This document shows, one piece after another, positions 35,682-45,986 of a stretch of DNA of 64,000 nucleotides; position 1 is the stretch's first letter, and each line of letters starts with the position of its first letter. Both the position numbers and the translations under genes were made by a program. The stretch is from Pyrenochaeta sp. MPI-SDFR-AT-0127. Its lineage: Eukaryota > Ascomycota > Dothideomycetes > Pleosporales > Cucurbitariaceae. The stretch covers positions 372,001 to 436,000 of the forward strand of contig JAGTJM010000024.1 in assembly GCA_020747015.1 (NCBI GenBank), written 5' to 3'. Under the pieces are notes generated by a model. It was not told the DNA's origin and did not search any database. It worked only from the letters and a program-made list of their open reading frames with translations.

Positions 35682-38600
35682 GCCTGATAACGGGAGTTGC
35701 TGGCCGGCTTCAGCTATCTTCTATTCGTTACATTCAGGAACTAGATGGATTCGTAAAATGTCCACGAAATATTGTGAAAAGAATACTATACTGTTTCAAC
35801 CCCAGTATGTGATCGATCCGCCATTCTTTTGACTTGGCATTAACAGGGGTCGGGTGACTTATACATTTGACGTCAGATAGCTACGCCCATCGACAAGCTG
35901 TGAACGTGAATGAAAATAGACCCTCATAGAGCACGACAGTAACATCATATCTGATGCCTTGCATGAAGAAAGGTTCTACGATTTTGAGCAACTGACCAAG
36001 ATCATTGGAATAGTGGGCTTCGTAACATGACCTCGTTCTAGAACTATCATGGTAATTTGGCTGCCAACATCTGAATTATAGTAGTCATTATACTAATTAT
36101 GGTCCGTAATACCTCCCTCACGTTGTTGAAGCTTATTAATCATACCCTTTTGATTCGAGTCTGAGATTTAATGAATACACAGCTTGTGAGCTAGCTGAAA
36201 GACATGTGTTTTCTCCAATCCGAGACTGTATATGCATCAGAGTCGACCAATACCTATCAAAGTATTTCCTCAGATTCCAATCCGCAATCTAGCTTTTCCC
36301 CATCCTTTAAAGTAACAATAAACATGGGTCTACCTTGCACAGCGTTTCGAAGCCGAAAATTTTGATCCGATTGGCACTTAAACAGCACCAGCTAGGTCAG
36401 ATGTTTGTCCCCTGCGGCATATTTGTTTAAGCAATGCAGGTAAATGCATCGCAGACTGCCGTGATTTGGCTCGGAGTTACCCATCTGCAGAGAGAAGGGG
36501 CTGCAGCAATGTGCGGGGTGACTGGAAACCATGCAAGGGTGTATGATAAGGATAGAAAGGCGTACTTCATTGGGAGCAGAGAAAGTTCTTGAGCTTCATT
36601 ACAGGCAGTCATGGAGTGTGGATGTGTGGGTGATGAGGCTTGGCAATACATGCTGCAGTGATTCATGGAGAAACAACTCACGGACATTATCCTAATGCAG
36701 AAGTGTGAGTTTGATGACAAAGATTTTGATATGATTACGTCAAAAGAAAGAAAAGATTGTGGATTGCAGTCCAAACTATTCCTTTGCCAGCGAAATAACA
36801 TTTGTTATTGATCTCGGAAGATTCACTTTGAATGATTGTCAACACCCAAATCTATTGACTTCTATGAAAGTGAAATTTCAAGGTCCAAACAACTAACAAT
36901 GTTATCTACGTGAGACTCGATATCCTCTGCAGGTGTGAGGTGTTCCCGCTGTGGGTCGATCAGGTAGTCTCTCATTCCCATGCTAGCTGCTCACGGCTAT
37001 CATCCTTGATACTGGTTATCACTACTGCATGTCTCTACCGGTTTTGAGTCTCACATAAAACTCTCAATCTATTCAAGAGAACGAGCAATCCGAAGCTTCA
37101 ATAAGCCTCTTGATTCGTCCTAGAATTGACCTGAGCGTGAAATAACCGGAACACAAATTTGTGCTCTCTTCGTTGATAGGTCAGAAGACCCCACCCACGT
37201 TGTCTAGTGTGACTTGCCTCGGTCAAAAGTTTCTCAAATTTCTTGCAGTAACGGCCGCATATACGACCTCCAATGTCCTGGTTGGCCATGCGGTATTCCC
37301 ATGATCTGCCGCTTTACGCGGCACTGGCAAACCTGACCCGCACCTGGACTTGACGGCTCGTCTAGTGTCTTGGAATGTCCAGTTATAACAATTCGGAACC
37401 TTCCGGAGGGGTTGTTTGGTTACTGATCGGTGGCGAAGGCACTACAGATGCGTATTCCAATATAGATTCTATGCCATAGGCGGCGTACACGCCACGATCC
37501 TTTCAGATCTGGTTAAACAAGCTCCGATATGTGGGTCATTCTGTAAGGTACTCGTCCAGTTTTACATTTGCAAATGATATTGCAGGATCAAGGACGATTG
37601 GTATACTGTAGTTTGTACCTCGGTAAGAAATTTGAAGCTAAGGTCGGGAGCGCATGAAGAGACGGCTGGTTTGACCTCACTTTCCCCCCACAACTTGGCA
37701 CGAGATTCAATCCCAGAAAGTACATGCGTCAGGAAGGCTTGATTTCGCCAAGTTATACGGCATGTGTATCATATCCCGGTACCCATCAGTGCCAGACCCG
37801 CCTATCAGACGCATAGGTGACCGAATGCGACCATGCCTCACACTAGCTTCACTCAGCCTTAGGCAACACACCTTCTTTATTGTCCTGTGACCTTCCACAA
37901 AACATGATCGATAACCGTGCAGGAGGTTGCGACCATCTTCGGCGCTTTTACGGCAGATCGAGGGCTACTTCTGGGCGGTCTTGATGGTCGTTTCGCAACA
38001 CTCCAGTGGACATTAATGGCGGAGACGAGTCTTCGAGATGAGTGGTTCCACAATGTTTCAGGGCGTTCTGCACCGTTGAACGGACCGCTAGCGCTGCTTG
38101 CTGCACTCGGAGATTGCGGGGTACAGATCGTAACTGGCGAACAGCAAGTGTTCTCAACAGCCCACAAAACAACGAATCATGCCATCGTGACTTCGAGACC
38201 AGAGTATCCTTGAACTTTCGCGATGCCTCGGCCTCAGCCTACGCTGCTTAGCCTGGATCTAAACAACAATCCCTGGTGACTATCTCGACGCTGCCCAAGT
38301 GTCTGGTCTTCATGCTTACATGACATAGCGACTGACCCGTGTGATCGTCGTCGGCCTCTTCTCGACATGCACGCCCAGGGATGGCTTCCAGGCACACACT
38401 CTCTGGACCGAGGAAGCAAACTCACAGCTTGGACTCTCAGTGGTCGATTTTGGACAACAACAATGGCAGACAGCCAACATTGCAGTTCAAGTGATGAGAT
38501 CACAGCGGCGCAGGACCCTTCTAGAGATTAAACCGCCGTGACTACTCCTCGAGTTGAATTTCCAAGACTTCAAGTTGGCAAGATACCGAGGCCGTTGTAG

Positions 38601-38765
38601 AATGAACAACTCCTTGATGGAATTGATTGAAAGTTTCGTTGAAGCATAAAGAGAAGAGACGAAGTCGAGAAGTTAGTTATCCATCAGTACCAACAAATTC
38701 TACCAGCAGCCTTCTTCCAGTCATTCAGCGACCCAAAATTCTGCTTAACCCATACAAGCATCAAG
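35682..38765. other. Gene-empty stretch, 3.1 kb
   Basis: The longest stretch without a supported gene. It is AT-rich from 35.7 to 37.3 kb and more GC-rich from 37.9 to 38.5 kb. Overlapping frames of 60-98 codons occur at 37877-38541 on both strands but show no known motif. It may contain decayed mobile DNA; I could not identify ends or target duplications. The last 150 bp before 38766 should be the promoter of the second cutinase. Confidence 0.35.
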
Positions 38766-39501
38766 ATGAAGTCCTTCACCATCTTCTCTTTCCTTACTGC
38801 TCTCTCCGTTGCTTCACCAATTGCGGTCCCAGTGCCTGAAGCTGAAGTCCATACTGTCGAAGCTCGCCAGTCCAGTACTCGCAATGAACTCGAGTCAGGT
38901 AGCAGCTCTGCATGCCCGCGAGCGATCTTCATTTTTGCTAGGGCTTCCGGTGAGCCTGGAAACATGGTGAGATCTGATTTCAAAGTATTGAAGTCCCGTG
39001 GACTGATCACCGTAGGGTACTTCTGCCGGCCCAACTGTGAGTGATCGCCTTGAGAGCGCTTACGGTGCGGCAAATATCTGGGTTCAGGGCGTTGGCGGAC
39101 CCTACACCGGTAATCTCGCTGACAACGCGCTCCCCGCTGGCACAACCGCCGTTGCTATCCGCGAAGCCCAGCGCCTCTTCAACCTCGCTGCATCTAAATG
39201 CCCCAGCACTCCCATCGTTTCTGGTGGCTATAGCCAGGGAACGGCAGTCATGTCGAACGCCATCCCAGGACTTAGCGCTGCTGTGCAGAACCAAATCAAG
39301 GGCGTGGTTCTGTTCGGATACACGAAGAACCTGCAAAACGGTGGAAGAATCCCAGGCTTCCCAACCAGCAAGACTAGGGTCTATTGCCAAATTACTGATC
39401 TCGTCTGCGCAGGTACGCTCATCGTAACTCCAGGACACTTTTTGTACACCGATGAGGCCTCCATCCAAGCTCCGGCGTTCTTGAGAAGCCAGATTGGCTA
39501 G
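38766..39501 (+). CDS. Secreted cutinase (CE5), paralogue of the 22868 gene
   Basis: Secreted cutin-degrading serine esterase. Exons 38766-38966 and 39016-39501, giving 228 residues, the same length as the other cutinase here. The signal peptide is MKSFTIFSFLTALSVAS, with a propeptide ending in VEARQ. Catalytic residues: Ser140 in GGYSQG, Asp in YCQITDLVCAG, His in TPGHFLY. The shared blocks ACPRAIFIFARAS and NIWVQGVGGPYTG correspond closely to the other copy. Intron 1 interrupts after the conserved N-M, as in the paralogue, but the second intron at the catalytic Ser is absent. It lies in the opposite orientation about 15 kb away, so the pair reflects an older duplication with rearrangement. 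Confidence 0.94.
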
Positions 39502-39959
39502 ATCTCGGCCCGTTTAGGAGAAAAAGTGAGTTCGTACTGGTGGACCGTCGGGAAGGTAGGGTAGATTGCTCACATTAGCCTGGACGCGGATTAGTGTCTT
39601 GAATGGCTTTGCGAGATGGATGCTGGACACTCGTTACAAGTTCTTTTCGTTGGGATCCCTTTCACAGTCGTTACATATATCAGAAGCTTTTGGGAAACTA
39701 TATATCAAGGAGACATCAGTAGCTTACCGAGCTAGCAGGGGTCCTTGATTCTTTGTACATACCTTTGAGAATAAAACCACGTGATTTTCTTTGAGGCCTG
39801 GCCACTTCACGTTGTTTCTGCCCTCTCAATGATACATCGCACGTAATAGTGCTTTCACACTCAAAATTAAACAGGCGGACTGATAAGATATATACACAGG
39901 ACTAAAATAAGTATGAACGTGGAGTATGTACACGAAACTAAACCCTTCACCTACGCGGG
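39502..39959. other. Intergenic, 458 bp between convergent genes
   Basis: 3' flanks of the cutinase and pectate lyase genes. Nothing else is recognised. Confidence 0.4.
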
Positions 39960-41168
39960 CTAATAGCCACTCGGCACGAGCGAATTCGCCCAGTCCTCTA
40001 CATTGCTAAAGCGGCTCTCCACGTTATCAGGAATTCCATTTCCATTTGCATCCACCCACTGTGTGCCACCTGCGATAGTACCAGGGCCGTTCATGGGACT
40101 TGCATTCTCATCGCTGATCAGTTGGCCCACTTTTCCATAGCTCTGCAATTCGGTGACAAGACGCTTGTCAACAGCATCTCGGACTTTGCTCGCTCCAGCA
40201 GATGACTCGGCAAGCTTCAGCGCGTCTGCTGCGGAAAGGATTTTTGCAGGCGCCGGGAATGGAAATTTGGAAGTCTGGATGACCATGCCACCATAATTTG
40301 ATGACGAGGCACCGAGCTGCACGCCATTAAGAGCGCCGTTCTTGTCGGAATCGTAGAAGTTTGCCTCAACGTAACCCTTGAAGTTGGCATTTCCGCGCGT
40401 GAACGCAGTCACGGAAGTGCTAGGACCAGAGATGAAGTAGTTACCAACGATATTTGCTTCAGAAGCAGCGCTCGAATCGCCTGCGATGTATCCACCGCCT
40501 CCACCCCAGTTGTAAATGACGTTGTTCGTAAAGTCGTTCGTGCCTTTGACTTTCGGGTTGCGCGTCTTGTTATCGATGTAGAAGTTACGGAATAGCGAAA
40601 TGCCGTTGCCGACATTGGTCTGCATCAGACCACCACAAGAATGTGTCTCGAGGCCTTGTGCGATGATGCTGTTCTGGATTGTGATATTACCAACTTCGCT
40701 TCCGGAGATCGAGAACGTCTCATCGCGACCCCAAGAAACGGAAATGTGGTCGAAGATCATATTTGAACCCTCGGCAATAGTAACACCATCTTTCCCACTT
40801 GTTCCACCCTTGCCCATACGGATGCGGATGTATCGGACAATTGCATCATCTGCATTCGAGAAACTCCAGCCATTGCCGTATACGGTGATGCCGTCTCCAG
40901 GTGCCGTTTGACCTAGTATGCTGATGCGTTTCGAGACAACAAGACGCTCTGAGATCTTAATAAGACCACCGACGGAGAATACGACGATACGATCTGGTTG
41001 TGAGACTGCGTCGCGGAGAGATCCAGCACCAGAGTCGTTTAGGTTACTGACAACGTACACCTTGCCGTTACGGCCTCCAATTGCGTTACGGCCGAAACCT
41101 TCGGCACCGGGAAAGGCGAGCGCAGAGACCGTGCTGGCCAGCAGCGGAAGATATGATAGAATATGCAT
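39960..41168 (-). CDS. Secreted pectate lyase (PL1-type beta-helix)
   Basis: Enzyme cleaving pectate by beta-elimination, calcium-dependent in most members, secreted. Single exon of 402 residues, started at the ATG at 41168 so that a clean signal peptide (MHILSYLPLLASTVSALA) opens the protein. The mature protein begins FPGAEGFGRNAIGG, typical of the family. A right-handed beta-helix is indicated by repeating blocks (RIVVFSVGGLIKI, ISILGQTAPGDGITV, NMIFDHISVSWGRDETFSI). The SWGRDE and KTRNPKVKG segments carry the acidic calcium ligands and the basic catalytic region. A C-terminal Asp/Asn-rich piece (WVDANGNGIPDNVE) resembles a dockerin-like calcium-binding turn. The likely pathway partner is the pectin methylesterase at 44817, which produces de-esterified substrate. 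Confidence 0.9.
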   Translation of the reverse strand: MHILSYLPLLASTVSALAFPGAEGFGRNAIGGRNGKVYVVSNLNDSGAGSLRDAVSQPDRIVVFSVGGLIKISERLVVSKRISILGQTAPGDGITVYGNGWSFSNADDAIVRYIRIRMGKGGTSGKDGVTIAEGSNMIFDHISVSWGRDETFSISGSEVGNITIQNSIIAQGLETHSCGGLMQTNVGNGISLFRNFYIDNKTRNPKVKGTNDFTNNVIYNWGGGGGYIAGDSSAASEANIVGNYFISGPSTSVTAFTRGNANFKGYVEANFYDSDKNGALNGVQLGASSSNYGGMVIQTSKFPFPAPAKILSAADALKLAESSAGASKVRDAVDKRLVTELQSYGKVGQLISDENASPMNGPGTIAGGTQWVDANGNGIPDNVESRFSNVEDWANSLVPSGY

Positions 41169-42813
41169 TGTCGAGACCAGCGAAAGGAAGAGAGAATGAA
41201 GAAACAAGAGGAGTAGGACAAGAGAGTGTTTATGATTAAAGAGAGGGTATTAAGAAAATTGAAGGATGATCCCCGTGAACCACATGTTTCGTTTGCTCGG
41301 TCCATGCTTAGAGCGGTATAGGCGCGATGTTTAGTTTAGTGGAGTAACTTGAGGTTGTTGCTTCCCTTAATTTATTGCCCATGTTTGATCGTCGGGTGCG
41401 CAATGCGTGGGCAAAATCCTCCAATCACCATACAGAGTGCAGACAGGGGCACTATAATCAAGTTAAAAGGTACAATTCAATGCAGCTCTTATAGTGTGGA
41501 GATTATCGAAGCGGCATATTCTTTTACCGAACCTAAATATCGGTACTGGATTGAGTTCGATGCGACATCCTTGCTTGGGTCTTCAATCAACACCTTCTGC
41601 TGACCGGCTTACATCTCTTTACGATGGTTCTTCTCCTGACCACAAAAGTGACAAATCTTGTCAATATATGAATACATTTAAGAAGCAAGTGCTTTCCCGA
41701 ATTGTAAAAGGTATGTTTTCGTTTTGCGCCTTTCCACTGAACCAAACTCGTTTTTCTCCAATCGGCACGATATGTCCCGGTAAACTAGCAAATGTCAATC
41801 CGGTGACCCCGCCCAGATAATTGCGCTCTGCGGGGAAGTATATAAGTATCTATAGTATGGAATCTTGAATCCAAGGTAACAACCCCAAATCGGGCTCAAG
41901 CTGGCATGAGCGTGATGTCGGCCTAAGATTGACGCATATGAGAGCTCTGGGCTGGGGCTTTGCGGCTAACTCGCGGCTTGTTTCAGGGCTCGTAAACTAA
42001 GATGCGTATCTTGAACGCGCCATATCGATTCCACTCTCCAGTCATCGCTATTCAAACATCCGTAAGGCCGAGTTGAGACAGGGTCTTCATCAGTTAGCCA
42101 AGCCAAATACATTACTTATATATCCCCTGGTATAACACCTCGTCCACCAAAGTTTCTGATACCACGATAAAGCTTACAGAAGCTTCCTGACCTTGGCGAA
42201 TTCTTCGATGAACGCATGTCAACCTATCGGCGATGCTCTTTATGTTCTCATTCAAGCTTGTGGAAATTCTCGATTCCAGAGCCTTTGAAATTCCTATATC
42301 AAGTTGGACTTATGATAGATCACAGCATCGACTTTCGAGTAGACGTGTGATCCTGGCGACCGCATCTTTGATTGAATCCCACTTGTCCATGGAAACTGCG
42401 TGTTGATGGTTTATGGTTCCTCTAAAGCTTTGCTATCACATCGGTATGAGAAGTAAATCGTTAGAATCATGGTGTCATGACTGGCGCACACACAGAACCA
42501 AGTCTTCACGGCATTGCTGTACTTTAAGACAAGACATTGTGTTCCCAGTCTTCCTGCGACGACGGTATACCACGGCAATGCTCACTCACAGAAGAGAAAC
42601 ATGCCTGAAAGTGATATCACGATATTGAGATCTGAGTAACGGCATGTGAGCAAGGCGAAATTTCGAAAAGATCGAAACTTTCGATTTAGCTGGAAACCAT
42701 CCAGGCTATCCTTCGGCCTTGCAGGCACAATACTGTGCGTGCAATTCTCATCACTAATTATTATGTCGCAAGGACACAAGTACAAGACTGCGTCGTGGAA
42801 ACACTGTCATGAT
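41169..42813. other. Intergenic, 1.65 kb
   Basis: Pectate lyase promoter plus spacer, AT-rich. Short open frames near 41349-41820 and 42413-42800 lack motifs. No gene is supported. Confidence 0.35.
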
Positions 42814-44103
42814 TCAGAGAACCTTGGGCTTCTTTTGCTGTGCCTTAGAGATAGACGGGGATACACTGGGCCTCTTATAGCCCATGCCAGGATCGATATG
42901 CAACCCGGATTGGCAGCCAGTGGTGTTAACTGGCTTCGCGCAGCAACTCCAGGAAGCCATGCTCCCCTCTCGCTTAATTTTACGACCTGGATGATATTGG
43001 CAACCCTCGTAGGCTCCTAGGAATGGTTCCTTGCATTGTAGACAGCGCCTTGGTTTAGAGCTCGATGGGATCAAGGACGGCGGTATATTACTTGTTGCAG
43101 CTGGGCTGATATGCGAGCCGAATTGGCACCCGAGATCGCTAGCAGGTTCATTGCAGCAGGTCCAAAGGTCGACACACCCATCTCGCTGGATCCTCTGCCC
43201 TGGATGATAGATACAGACATCGTCCTCTCCAGTGAACAGATCGTGGCATTGTATGCAGCGCCTTGGCTCTTGAAGTTTTCCTCGCTGGCTATTGGACATT
43301 TGCTCGGCAATAGACTGAGGCTTCGGAGTATAACTTGCTGCTGAGGGATCCCCATTCATGTTTAGTAATTTAGGGCGCGCTACAATTTTTCCCTGTGCAC
43401 TGCGTGGAAAGGAACCTGGGACGTGGACGTCATAATCATCTTCATCGGAGCCAAGAGGTCCAGACGAATTATCACGCTTGATTTGTGGTTTTGATACTGA
43501 AGATTCAACCCGTGGATAGGCAACACTTTGATGAGGCACAGTGCTGAAAGAAGACTTGAGATCTCCACCAAGAGATCCGGAAAGCCGAGAATTGGCTGGA
43601 ATGGCCCGAGACGGAACTGAAAATCGTTTTCTGATGCGTTCAGTTGAATCGCCATCATCCCACTCACTTCGTTGCCTGGGCGTCGAAGTTTGCTGTGACC
43701 TTCGATGCTGTTTAACCACGCCGTGGGCACGTGCAGAGTGGACCGCGAGGCCGCGTACAACTGCACCCGACAGGGCAGGTGAGAGCTTGCAGAGGTCAAG
43801 CAGCACTTTTTTCAAAGCGTGAGAGTCGCATGTGTTGATGATTTGCGCAAGATGATGAGGGTTGACTGGACGAGCCTGATGAGGAGTACCGGTTCGGACG
43901 GAAGCTCCCGGCCTTTGTCGCTCGTTTTTAATGTGGGTAGGACCAGATACCCGTGGCTCACTCTTGAAGAAATGTGGAAGCTGTGACTGTTGGGGCAGTA
44001 CTCGAGGCCGTTGTTCTGGTTCTGGTGAAGAGAGAGTAAGATCGATTGTATCAACGTTGGTCTCTAAATTTTCCAGGCCGTGGTCTCTGTGTGAAGAGAA
44101 CAT
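42814..44103 (-). CDS. Protein with two tandem CHORD-like zinc modules
   Basis: Single-exon gene of 429 residues if started at MFSSHRDHG (44103); the frame stays open upstream but with different composition. The first 280 residues are polar and disordered, with one helical block (ALKKVLLDLCKLSPALSGAV) near residue 100. Two 51-residue modules follow at about 281-331 and 352-402. Each has the order CxxC, C-x2-HPG, W-x-CC, GC, H. Conserved points are RRCIQC/RRCLQC, YHPG, WTCC/WSCC, and GCQFGSH/GCQSGLH. This resembles the CHORD zinc-binding domain of RAR1/CHORDC1 but with C-x2-C instead of C-x4-C, and no CS domain follows. The basic tail (QQKKPKVL) could be a nuclear signal. The function is unknown. 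Confidence 0.72.
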   Translation of the reverse strand: MFSSHRDHGLENLETNVDTIDLTLSSPEPEQRPRVLPQQSQLPHFFKSEPRVSGPTHIKNERQRPGASVRTGTPHQARPVNPHHLAQIINTCDSHALKKVLLDLCKLSPALSGAVVRGLAVHSARAHGVVKQHRRSQQTSTPRQRSEWDDGDSTERIRKRFSVPSRAIPANSRLSGSLGGDLKSSFSTVPHQSVAYPRVESSVSKPQIKRDNSSGPLGSDEDDYDVHVPGSFPRSAQGKIVARPKLLNMNGDPSAASYTPKPQSIAEQMSNSQRGKLQEPRRCIQCHDLFTGEDDVCIYHPGQRIQRDGCVDLWTCCNEPASDLGCQFGSHISPAATSNIPPSLIPSSSKPRRCLQCKEPFLGAYEGCQYHPGRKIKREGSMASWSCCAKPVNTTGCQSGLHIDPGMGYKRPSVSPSISKAQQKKPKVL

Positions 44104-44816
44104 GTTCGTAAAGAATAGATGGAGTGTAGCAAAAGGGGCCAATGCTCTGGTAGCCAACAGACAGCAAGTCAACTGGCAGCCTAGAAGGGAACGCGTTGGT
44201 GAGACCAGGATTACGTTGCAGCGGAGTCGAGCACGCCGCAAATGTTTTAGCGCGATCTCTTCGACACGCCAGTTCACGTGATTGTGGTGCACGGACTATC
44301 CGTCCCCCTTCATCTTCCCCCGCAGAATGCTTCGCCTGACCACGATGATGGGATGCCATCCCCGCATCGGACTACCGGAAACAAGCGTCGTAAGATATCT
44401 TCTTCGCATGCGGTACATGCTCGGGTAGTAATTGTCCACCCTTCATCTTCCTTCTGTAACACGCTACAATCAAAGAGAAGCCGCCCGCACGGACTAACAT
44501 CAAATCCCACCAACCAGCCCGCTTTGCGGTTTGCACTGCAGCTTTCCCATGTGTCTACAGTCTGGGGTACACCTGACGCAAATCCTCCGATGGCGTTGTG
44601 TCGGCATCTATGAAAGTCGAAAATCGACAAGCATGAGGCTTAAAAAGCATGGTTTCAAACAACGTGGAATACTAATGGGAGGTCCCGTAATCTAGACGGA
44701 CAAATGCTTACTCTCGACGGCAGACTTGGATTTTCTTATATATTCTCGGCACAGTCTGGCGTCTTGTCCTTATTTCCATTCGCTTCGTCAACCAATATCT
44801 TCGTCATACCATCAAG
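44104..44816. promoter_or_regulatory. Divergent promoter region, CHORD-like gene / pectin methylesterase
   Basis: 713-bp spacer between divergent start codons. It is GC-rich near 44300-44600 and AT-richer toward the esterase, with a TATA-like box listed separately. No gene is supported inside. Confidence 0.4.
44737..44744 (+). promoter_or_regulatory. TATA-like box of the pectin methylesterase gene
   Basis: TATATATT lies about 75 bp before the start at 44817, followed by a pyrimidine-rich leader, a common arrangement in highly expressed fungal genes. Function is inferred. Confidence 0.35.
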
Positions 44817-45827
44817 ATGCTTGCGTCCCTTACCTTCGTTCTTTCGCTTGCAGCAGCCGCTCTGGCTGCTCCTGCTTCTTTGAATACCCGCGCTGTTCGC
44901 ACAACTGCTCCTGCCGGCTGTCTTTCTGTCGGTAGCTCAGCAACGTACAAGACTGTACAAGCTGCGGTCAACGCCCTGAGTGCTAGTAGCACATCAGCAC
45001 AGTGCATCTTCATCGCCAAGGGTACCTACAAGGAGCAGGTATACGTCAAGGCACTCAAGTCAGCCCTCACCATCTATGGCGAGACCACGGACACAACTGG
45101 GTTTTCCGCAAACACCGTCACCATTACACAGGGAAAGAGCCAAGACGACTCTTCCAACAATGACTTGACTGCTACGCTGCGTGCCTGGACGCCAAACCTA
45201 AAGGTATACAATATCAACCTTGTTAACACCCGCGGAAAAGGTTCCCAGGCTCTTGCAGTCAGCGCTCAAGCCGACAAGCAAGGCTACTATGGCTGTCAAT
45301 TCAAGGGCTATCAGGACACGATCCTCGCCAACGAAGGCGCACAAGTCTACGCAAAGTCGTACATAGAGGGCGCCACCGACTTCATCTTCGGCCAGAAAGC
45401 CAAGGCGTGGTTTGACGGTGTTGATATCCGTGTCCTCGCCGCCTCAAGCGGATACATCACTGCCAATGGCCGCGACTCGTCTTCCAACCCATCATACTAC
45501 GTCATCAACAAGTCCAAGGTCTCAGCTGCTTCTGGCAACTCTGTTGCTTCTGGCGCTTACTTCCTTGGCCGACCCTGGAGGAATTATGCCCGTGTCGTGT
45601 TCCAGAGCACCAGCATGACCAATGTTATCAACTCTGCAGGATGGAAGATCTGGAACACCGGTGATGAGCGAACTGATAATGTTGTTTTCGCCGAGTATGG
45701 AAACTCTGGTGATGGTTCAAAGGGTACCAGGGCTAGCTTCTCGAAGAAGTTGTCGTCTGCTGTTGCTATTACCACTGTACTTGGCAGCGATTACGCAAAC
45801 TGGGTTGATTCGTCCTACCTCTCTTAA
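44817..45827 (+). CDS. Secreted pectin methylesterase (CE8)
   Basis: Removes methyl groups from homogalacturonan, exposing it to pectate lyases; secreted. Single exon of 336 residues. The signal peptide is MLASLTFVLSLAAAALA. Family motifs are in order: ATYKTVQAAVNAL, GTYKEQVYV, then GYQDT with catalytic Asp167, DFIFGQ with nucleophile Asp188, GYITANGR, and LGRPW with Arg252. These are all the active-site residues of the beta-helix esterases, so the enzyme should be active. It sits about 3.6 kb from the pectate lyase gene and probably acts with it on pectin. Confidence 0.96.
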   Translation: MLASLTFVLSLAAAALAAPASLNTRAVRTTAPAGCLSVGSSATYKTVQAAVNALSASSTSAQCIFIAKGTYKEQVYVKALKSALTIYGETTDTTGFSANTVTITQGKSQDDSSNNDLTATLRAWTPNLKVYNINLVNTRGKGSQALAVSAQADKQGYYGCQFKGYQDTILANEGAQVYAKSYIEGATDFIFGQKAKAWFDGVDIRVLAASSGYITANGRDSSSNPSYYVINKSKVSAASGNSVASGAYFLGRPWRNYARVVFQSTSMTNVINSAGWKIWNTGDERTDNVVFAEYGNSGDGSKGTRASFSKKLSSAVAITTVLGSDYANWVDSSYLS

Positions 45828-45845
45828 GGGGCTGCGACTGGAAGC

Positions 45846-45905
45846 TGATCGGGCTCTTGATCGAGCTGATTGCTGATTGAGCTGGTTCTTGATTGAGCTG
45901 GCTCC
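45846..45905 (+). repeat. Imperfect 16-bp tandem repeat in the esterase 3' flank
   Basis: Three consecutive 16-bp units at 45858-45873, 45874-45889 and 45890-45905 share TGAT(C/T)GAGCTG. A partial 12-bp unit precedes them at 45846. The array starts 19 bp after the stop codon and is probably in the 3' UTR. It looks like simple slippage; a role in the transcript is possible but unproven. Confidence 0.7.
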
Positions 45906-45986
45906 TGGATGATTCTTTGTATATACTTTCATTAGCATCCATATCGATGCTAGATACATAAGTCCTATCTACAGGTTCTCAGCATA

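Noticed and set aside
37877..38541. Overlapping frames on both strands
   Set aside because: Neither strand shows a family motif, and overlapping frames in GC-richer DNA are expected by chance.
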